Assembly: GCA_934631995.1 (NCBI GenBank)
Contig: CAKTYF010000033.1
Coordinates: forward strand, 1-17,983
Length of the DNA stretch: 17,983 nt
Source of the DNA: an uncultured Eggerthellaceae bacterium
GTDB lineage: Bacteria > Actinomycetota > Coriobacteriia > Coriobacteriales > Eggerthellaceae
Direction: 5' to 3'
Shown here: in pieces, positions 15,038 through 17,983 of the stretch
Position numbering within the stretch: the first letter of the stretch is position 1
Layout: each line of letters starts with the position of its first letter
Made by a program: the position numbers and the translations under genes
The notes under the pieces: generated by a model
What the model was told of the DNA's origin: nothing
Seen by the model: the letters and a program-made list of their open reading frames with translations, nothing else
The model's database searches: none

Positions 15038-16330
15038 CTATAGGCGCTCTATCGTTTTTGCACACAAGCGCACAATAGGCTCTTCCATGTGCGCTCTTAA
15101 TTCCTTCGATGCGGTTGCGACATTTGTTTTTTCAAGCGCATCGAAGACTGTGGCAAGTTTCTTGGGAATGATTTCTGCGTAATGAACTATTAGATTTACA
15201 CAGCCATCAGCGGTAATGCCAATGTTTTCCAATTCGCACCGTTCTATCATTTTTGATAAATGCCTAGAGGAAAGATGCCCAATACGGTTTTCTCCTCCTA
15301 TTGACATGGCAAGTTTCGGTGGCTTGTTTTTCCATTGCCCTGGTTCAATGTAAGGTGCTATCGAAGCGACGTCGTACATAGGAGCAAGACGATGACTTCC
15401 GTTGGGGTTCAACAGAAGAGAGTAGTTTTTAGCATGAGCGCCGGTTGCTGCGAAAAGGTAATTGAAGAAAAGCATCTGAAGGAAGCTTGCCACATTGGTT
15501 TGCGCCGCAGAGCCCGTGGATATCAGGAACTTCAAAATGTCGGCAGTGCCGGGTCCACCGTACATGGTGTATTTATTGTCAGGCAAGCATCCAAGTGCTT
15601 GGCAAAAATCTTCCTGATGAAGGCGAGTGACATTCTTTTCTGAAACGACTCTGTCGTAGCGCTCGATTACAATAGCGGGTTCGATTCCTCTTTCGCATTT
15701 GAACTCGAAGTATTCGGTTTTTGCGGCATCAATTCCGCATTCACGTGCAACTTGCATGCAGACGTATTCGTTCAATGCCTGGTGAGAAAGCCCATGAACA
15801 CCGCTTTTAAGGATATGCGTGGTTGCTGCAGCTCCCTCGCAAGCGAACCATAAATTGTCCTGCCTCCTTAACGCAAATTTATTTTGCTGGCCGCCTAAGC
15901 TCCAGTGTTCGTTTGTTGCTATCCATCCCGAATTGTTGTTTCGTAATTGCGAGAGTCTGTATGCTATATCCGATTCATTGACAGGAACAAGGCGTTCTTT
16001 GCGCGGCGCTTTTTCGCTTTGCCTGCTAAACTGCACCGCGCCAGGACAATCGAGTCCAATAATCCCGAGCAGGGCAAACGGATTGTTGTAGGAGATGTTC
16101 GCTTCAGCGGCGACACGCTTTCGGGTCGCAATGTCTTCTGGCAAAAGGCCCCATAGATAGGGAAGGATCGTCTTATCGCGGTATTCTCGCGTTGAAAGCG
16201 GCATGGACGATGAAAGAGGAACTCCGCGATACTCCCTGAGATATCGATATGAAAGAGCGCCCGAGTCTTCTTGGGAAAGCACGCCTGCGCGCGCTCCGGC
16301 GATAAATACGTCTAGCTGTGCTTTCGTCAT
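15038..16330 (-). CDS. hipA: HipA family Ser/Thr kinase toxin, catalytic Asp replaced by Gly
   Basis: 430 residues, close to E. coli HipA (440). Family features run in order: GLLPEDIATRKRVAAEANIS, PFALLGIIGLDCPGAV, WSLGGQQNKF with the autophosphorylation Ser144 (E. coli Ser150), THILKSG with the ATP-contact Lys, IERYD, AHAKNYS (Asn302) and MYDV (Asp320, E. coli Asp332). In E. coli the catalytic base is Asp309 in ATDGHAKNFS; here the aligned segment is AATGAHAKNYS, with Gly297 (codon GGC at 15440-15442) in its place. The ungapped 23-residue spacing to Asp320 matches E. coli exactly. The start at ATG 16328-16330 overlaps the hipB stop by 4 bp (ATGA), and the upstream in-frame extension is hipB sequence. 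The usual target of HipA is glutamyl-tRNA synthetase; this copy may lack kinase activity. Confidence 0.88.
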   Translation of the reverse strand: MTKAQLDVFIAGARAGVLSQEDSGALSYRYLREYRGVPLSSSMPLSTREYRDKTILPYLWGLLPEDIATRKRVAAEANISYNNPFALLGIIGLDCPGAVQFSRQSEKAPRKERLVPVNESDIAYRLSQLRNNNSGWIATNEHWSLGGQQNKFALRRQDNLWFACEGAAATTHILKSGVHGLSHQALNEYVCMQVARECGIDAAKTEYFEFKCERGIEPAIVIERYDRVVSEKNVTRLHQEDFCQALGCLPDNKYTMYGGPGTADILKFLISTGSAAQTNVASFLQMLFFNYLFAATGAHAKNYSLLLNPNGSHRLAPMYDVASIAPYIEPGQWKNKPPKLAMSIGGENRIGHLSSRHLSKMIERCELENIGITADGCVNLIVHYAEIIPKKLATVFDALEKTNVATASKELRAHMEEPIVRLCAKTIERL

Positions 16331-16662
16331 TTGATTTTTCCCGTCAAAATTGCCAATGCATCGAAATCGTTGCTGTTGTTGTTTTGGGTGGAGTTGACTG
16401 GTTTGGTGCTCTTTGGCGGATTGCCCTTGGAGCGCTCTTCGCCGCCCTTCGGCGCATCGCAAGGCGTTATGGTCAAATCAAGCCCCAGCACTTTGAGTAC
16501 GGCGGTAAGTTTGTCAAGCTGAACGCCGGGGTTTTGTCCCAGTTCCAAGGACCAAAGGCAGCGCTTCGAGACGCCCGCCGCGTCGGCTACCTGCGCCTGC
16601 GTCAACCTGAGCTGCGCGCGCCGGTCTTTTATTGCGTATCCGATGCCAAGTGCATCAATCAT
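16327..16662 (-). CDS. hipB: HipB-type antitoxin and autorepressor (XRE HTH)
   Basis: 111 residues. The HTH occupies about 8-45 (YAIKDRRAQLRLTQAQVADA, then AGVSKRCLWSLELGQN), followed by the HipB dimer strand region (KLTAVLKVLGLDLTITP). A hydrophilic tail rich in Lys/Gly/Asn and ending NDFDALAILTGKIK makes it longer than E. coli HipB (88). ATG 16662 is preferred over ATG 16671 because GAAGG abuts the latter but stands 9 nt from the former. It is translationally coupled to hipA. Upstream lies an array of TCGCA/TGCGA palindromes around a good promoter, which this protein most likely binds together with HipA. Confidence 0.87.
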   Translation of the reverse strand: MIDALGIGYAIKDRRAQLRLTQAQVADAAGVSKRCLWSLELGQNPGVQLDKLTAVLKVLGLDLTITPCDAPKGGEERSKGNPPKSTKPVNSTQNNNSNDFDALAILTGKIK

Positions 16663-16690
16663 TGATTGCATCCTTCACACTTCGTCTGCC

Positions 16691-16770
16691 TTGCGATATG
16701 AATCGCAACATTATGCGAAAATGATAAGTCGCAATATTCTGCGAGTCAAGTAGTTCGCAGAATATTGCGA
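16691..16770 (-). promoter_or_regulatory. hipBA promoter with four overlapping palindromic operators
   Basis: On the minus strand TTGACT (complement of 16744-16749) and TATCAT (complement of 16721-16726) are exactly 17 bp apart. Seven alternating half-sites TGCGA/TCGCA start at 16692, 16703, 16714, 16729, 16740, 16755 and 16766. Every adjacent TCGCA-to-TGCGA step is 11 bp (N6 gap). The units 16729-16744 and 16755-16770 are perfect 16-bp inverted copies with a 10-bp spacer, and TTGCGA-N6-TCGCAA (16691-16708) is another palindrome. One unit fills the -35/-10 spacer and the others flank it, so occupancy would block RNA polymerase directly. Confidence 0.8.
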
Positions 16771-16865
16771 TAAAAGGTACGGCAAAGGGGGGATGCTGAG
16801 TTGCTCGTGTTCGAAAGGGAAGGCGCTGGCGCGCATGTTTGCTTAGGGAAGGGATTGTCGCACGT

Positions 16866-16902
16866 TTGCCAGCTGACATCCGTTTGTCAGGCTGCAGTGG
16901 CA
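16866..16902 (-). terminator. Weak hairpin downstream of the tetR-type gene
   Basis: CTGACA (16873-16878) pairs with TGTCAG (16885-16890) around 6 nt, with an imperfect outer TGCCA/TGGCA pairing. It lies 34 bp beyond the stop of the minus-strand TetR gene. There is no T-run on the minus strand, so terminator function is doubtful. Confidence 0.22.
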
Positions 16903-16935
16903 GCGCTGCGCGGAGGCGCCCGCGCGCACCGGCTG

Positions 16936-17631
16936 TTATGCTTCGGCGGCGTTGGGGTGTTCGGGCCAGGGAGGCGGATCCATTACCGTCATGTCAAGGC
17001 GAAGCGTTTGCTCTACAAGTATTGCCAGCTCTTCGTCGGTGATGTCGGGCTTCGCCTTCATTAGTCCTGCTAGACCGAACAAAAGCAGTTCGAACGTTTC
17101 AGGAATAAGCTGTATTTCAATCGTGCGGTACGCCAGGTATTCGGACACAATGTAGTTTTGGATGCACGCCACGCTTTCGCGCACGGCCTGTGTGGCAAAC
17201 CAATCGCGTAGGCCCAGCTCTTCGAGCACGGCGAACATGGGGCGCGGCTGCCCCGATGCGGTGTAAAGCGCGCGACGAAACGCCGACACGCAGTTTTTCA
17301 GTTCGGCAGGGGTGTTGCCGAATGTGCGCAACTCGTTCCAGGTTGATACGCTTTTCACCAGGTCTTCGATGTAGTCATCAAGAACGGCGTCGGTTACGGC
17401 TTGCTTGTTGGGAAAGTAATAGTACAGCAGGGTGCGCGTGATTCCCGCCTTGCGGGCAATAGCCGCCATGCTGGTTGCCGCCACACCCTCGGTCTCGTAC
17501 AACTCACGCGCCGCCTGCATAATGTCGCCAGGAACGCCGTTCAAGCGCGCGCTGTTCCTGACCTGTCGCGTAACAGGATGCGGCAGGTCAGGGTCGAATT
17601 CGGGCATGGAGGTGCTTCTTTTGACGGGCAC
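16936..17631 (-). CDS. TetR/AcrR family transcriptional regulator
   Basis: 231 residues. The N-terminal TetR HTH spans about 33-80: GDIMQAARELYETEGVAATS, then MAAIARKAGITRTLLYYYF, PNKQAVTDAV. An all-helical ligand/dimerisation domain follows (ALYTASGQPRPMFAVLEELG, TFELLLFGLAGLMKAKPDI) and ends in a Pro-rich tail. GTG 17629-17631 is chosen as start because AAGGAG stands 5 nt upstream and it keeps the gene clear of the upstream coding frame. ATG 17607 has only a weak AGAAG, and the frame open to 17745 would overlap the neighbour. The gene lies 70 bp downstream of a membrane-protein gene on the same strand and may be cotranscribed with it. The ligand and targets are unknown. Confidence 0.87.
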   Translation of the reverse strand: MPVKRSTSMPEFDPDLPHPVTRQVRNSARLNGVPGDIMQAARELYETEGVAATSMAAIARKAGITRTLLYYYFPNKQAVTDAVLDDYIEDLVKSVSTWNELRTFGNTPAELKNCVSAFRRALYTASGQPRPMFAVLEELGLRDWFATQAVRESVACIQNYIVSEYLAYRTIEIQLIPETFELLLFGLAGLMKAKPDITDEELAILVEQTLRLDMTVMDPPPWPEHPNAAEA

Positions 17632-17701
17632 GGCAGCTCCTTCGTTTGCCAGAAGGCCGCCGTGCCGGGCGCACGACTCGAGCAGCAGTGTTTCGTGCGG
17701 A

Positions 17702-17983
17702 TTAGCGATTTTCCTCGACGACCTCTCGGTAGTTCTTGGTGTCATTATAGAGCTCGTCTTTAAGCGGGTTAAGATGGCGCGTGCGAATTCGATGGAACTG
17801 GTACGCGGCCAGTGCCACGTTTGCCGCCAGCGCGATCAGGCTTACCACGAAAAACGCCGTGGGGTTATGCGTGGTGGGAATCTCCGCGAACGTGTAGAAC
17901 TGCGGCAGCGCCATGGCGAACATGGCATATAGCGCCAGCGTTTGCGCACGATGCTGCAGCCACGCGCCGCGCTTCGTGAAGAA
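17702..17983 (-). CDS. Membrane protein, 3' end only (continues beyond window)
   Basis: The frame is open from the window edge to TAA 17702-17704, giving 93 C-terminal residues. Internal ATGs (for example 17923) are probably not the start, since the upstream codons read sensibly. Two hydrophobic segments (around AQTLALYAMFAMALPQFY and AFFVVSLIALAANVALAAY) are joined by a short polar loop, and a charged tail (LKDELYNDTKNYREVVEENR) follows, probably cytoplasmic. I do not recognise the family from this part. Its position just before the TetR gene suggests it could be controlled by that regulator. Confidence 0.65.
   Translation of the reverse strand, partial: FFTKRGAWLQHRAQTLALYAMFAMALPQFYTFAEIPTTHNPTAFFVVSLIALAANVALAAYQFHRIRTRHLNPLKDELYNDTKNYREVVEENR

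Noticed and set aside
16331..16462. N-terminal extension of HipA
   Set aside because: The extra 44 codons lie inside hipB in another frame and are Gln/Arg-rich; ATG 16330 gives the family start with an ATGA overlap.
17632..17745. N-terminal extension of the TetR protein
   Set aside because: It would overlap the end of the upstream membrane-protein gene, and the best ribosome binding site (AAGGAG) points to GTG 17631.

Overview
This looks like a chromosomal accessory region of a moderately GC-rich actinomycete, most likely class Coriobacteriia (Eggerthellaceae-like gut bacteria). The grounds are the style of the sortase-anchored InlB-repeat surface protein, the density of LysR/TetR/HipBA regulators, the DHA2 and MATE pumps, and the codon usage. 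This assignment is an inference from gene content, not from a marker gene.

Layout. (1) Positions 1-1709: a GC-rich hairpin, a doubtful short ORF, and a phage-derived DUF1351 protein fused to a complete DEDDh (DnaQ-like) 3'-5' exonuclease, followed by an intrinsic terminator. (2) 1710-2564: about 850 bp with no convincing gene. It holds a 175-bp MITE-like unit bounded by 30-bp inverted repeats (28/30), a long-range hairpin, and a pair of 15-bp direct repeats just upstream of the next gene. (3) 2565-5710: a 14-TM DHA2-type MFS exporter (+) converging on a MATE exporter (-). (4) 5744-7567: an aldo/keto reductase lying 33 bp upstream of the MATE gene (probable operon) and a divergent LysR regulator. 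(5) 7870-11799: a 1309-residue cell-wall-anchored surface protein with a signal peptide, AGIG/SGG beta-helix-like repeats, four InlB B-repeats, a Pro/Gly/Glu/Asp wall spacer and a VPATG sorting signal. (6) 11970-16770 (-): an orphan HipB-like HTH gene with its own operator palindromes, a class II UvrA (UvrA2) without the UvrB-binding domain, and a hipB-hipA pair with a striking operator array. (7) 16936-17983 (-): a TetR regulator and the 3' end of a membrane-protein gene running off the window.

How the genes may work together. The window is rich in stress and xenobiotic functions: two drug pumps, a carbonyl reductase, a UvrA2 ATPase of the drug-resistance type, and three kinds of ligand- or toxin-linked regulators. 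The hipB-hipA-uvrA2 block appears to be read from one promoter (TTGACT-N17-TATCAT) embedded in four palindromic TCGCA/TGCGA sites. So a HipB-type repressor would control not only HipA but also a DNA-damage/drug-resistance ATPase 31 bp downstream. The most surprising single observation is that this HipA has Gly297 where E. coli HipA has its catalytic Asp309, one transition away from Asp, while the other kinase motifs are intact. This suggests a catalytically dead toxin or one repurposed as a co-repressor.
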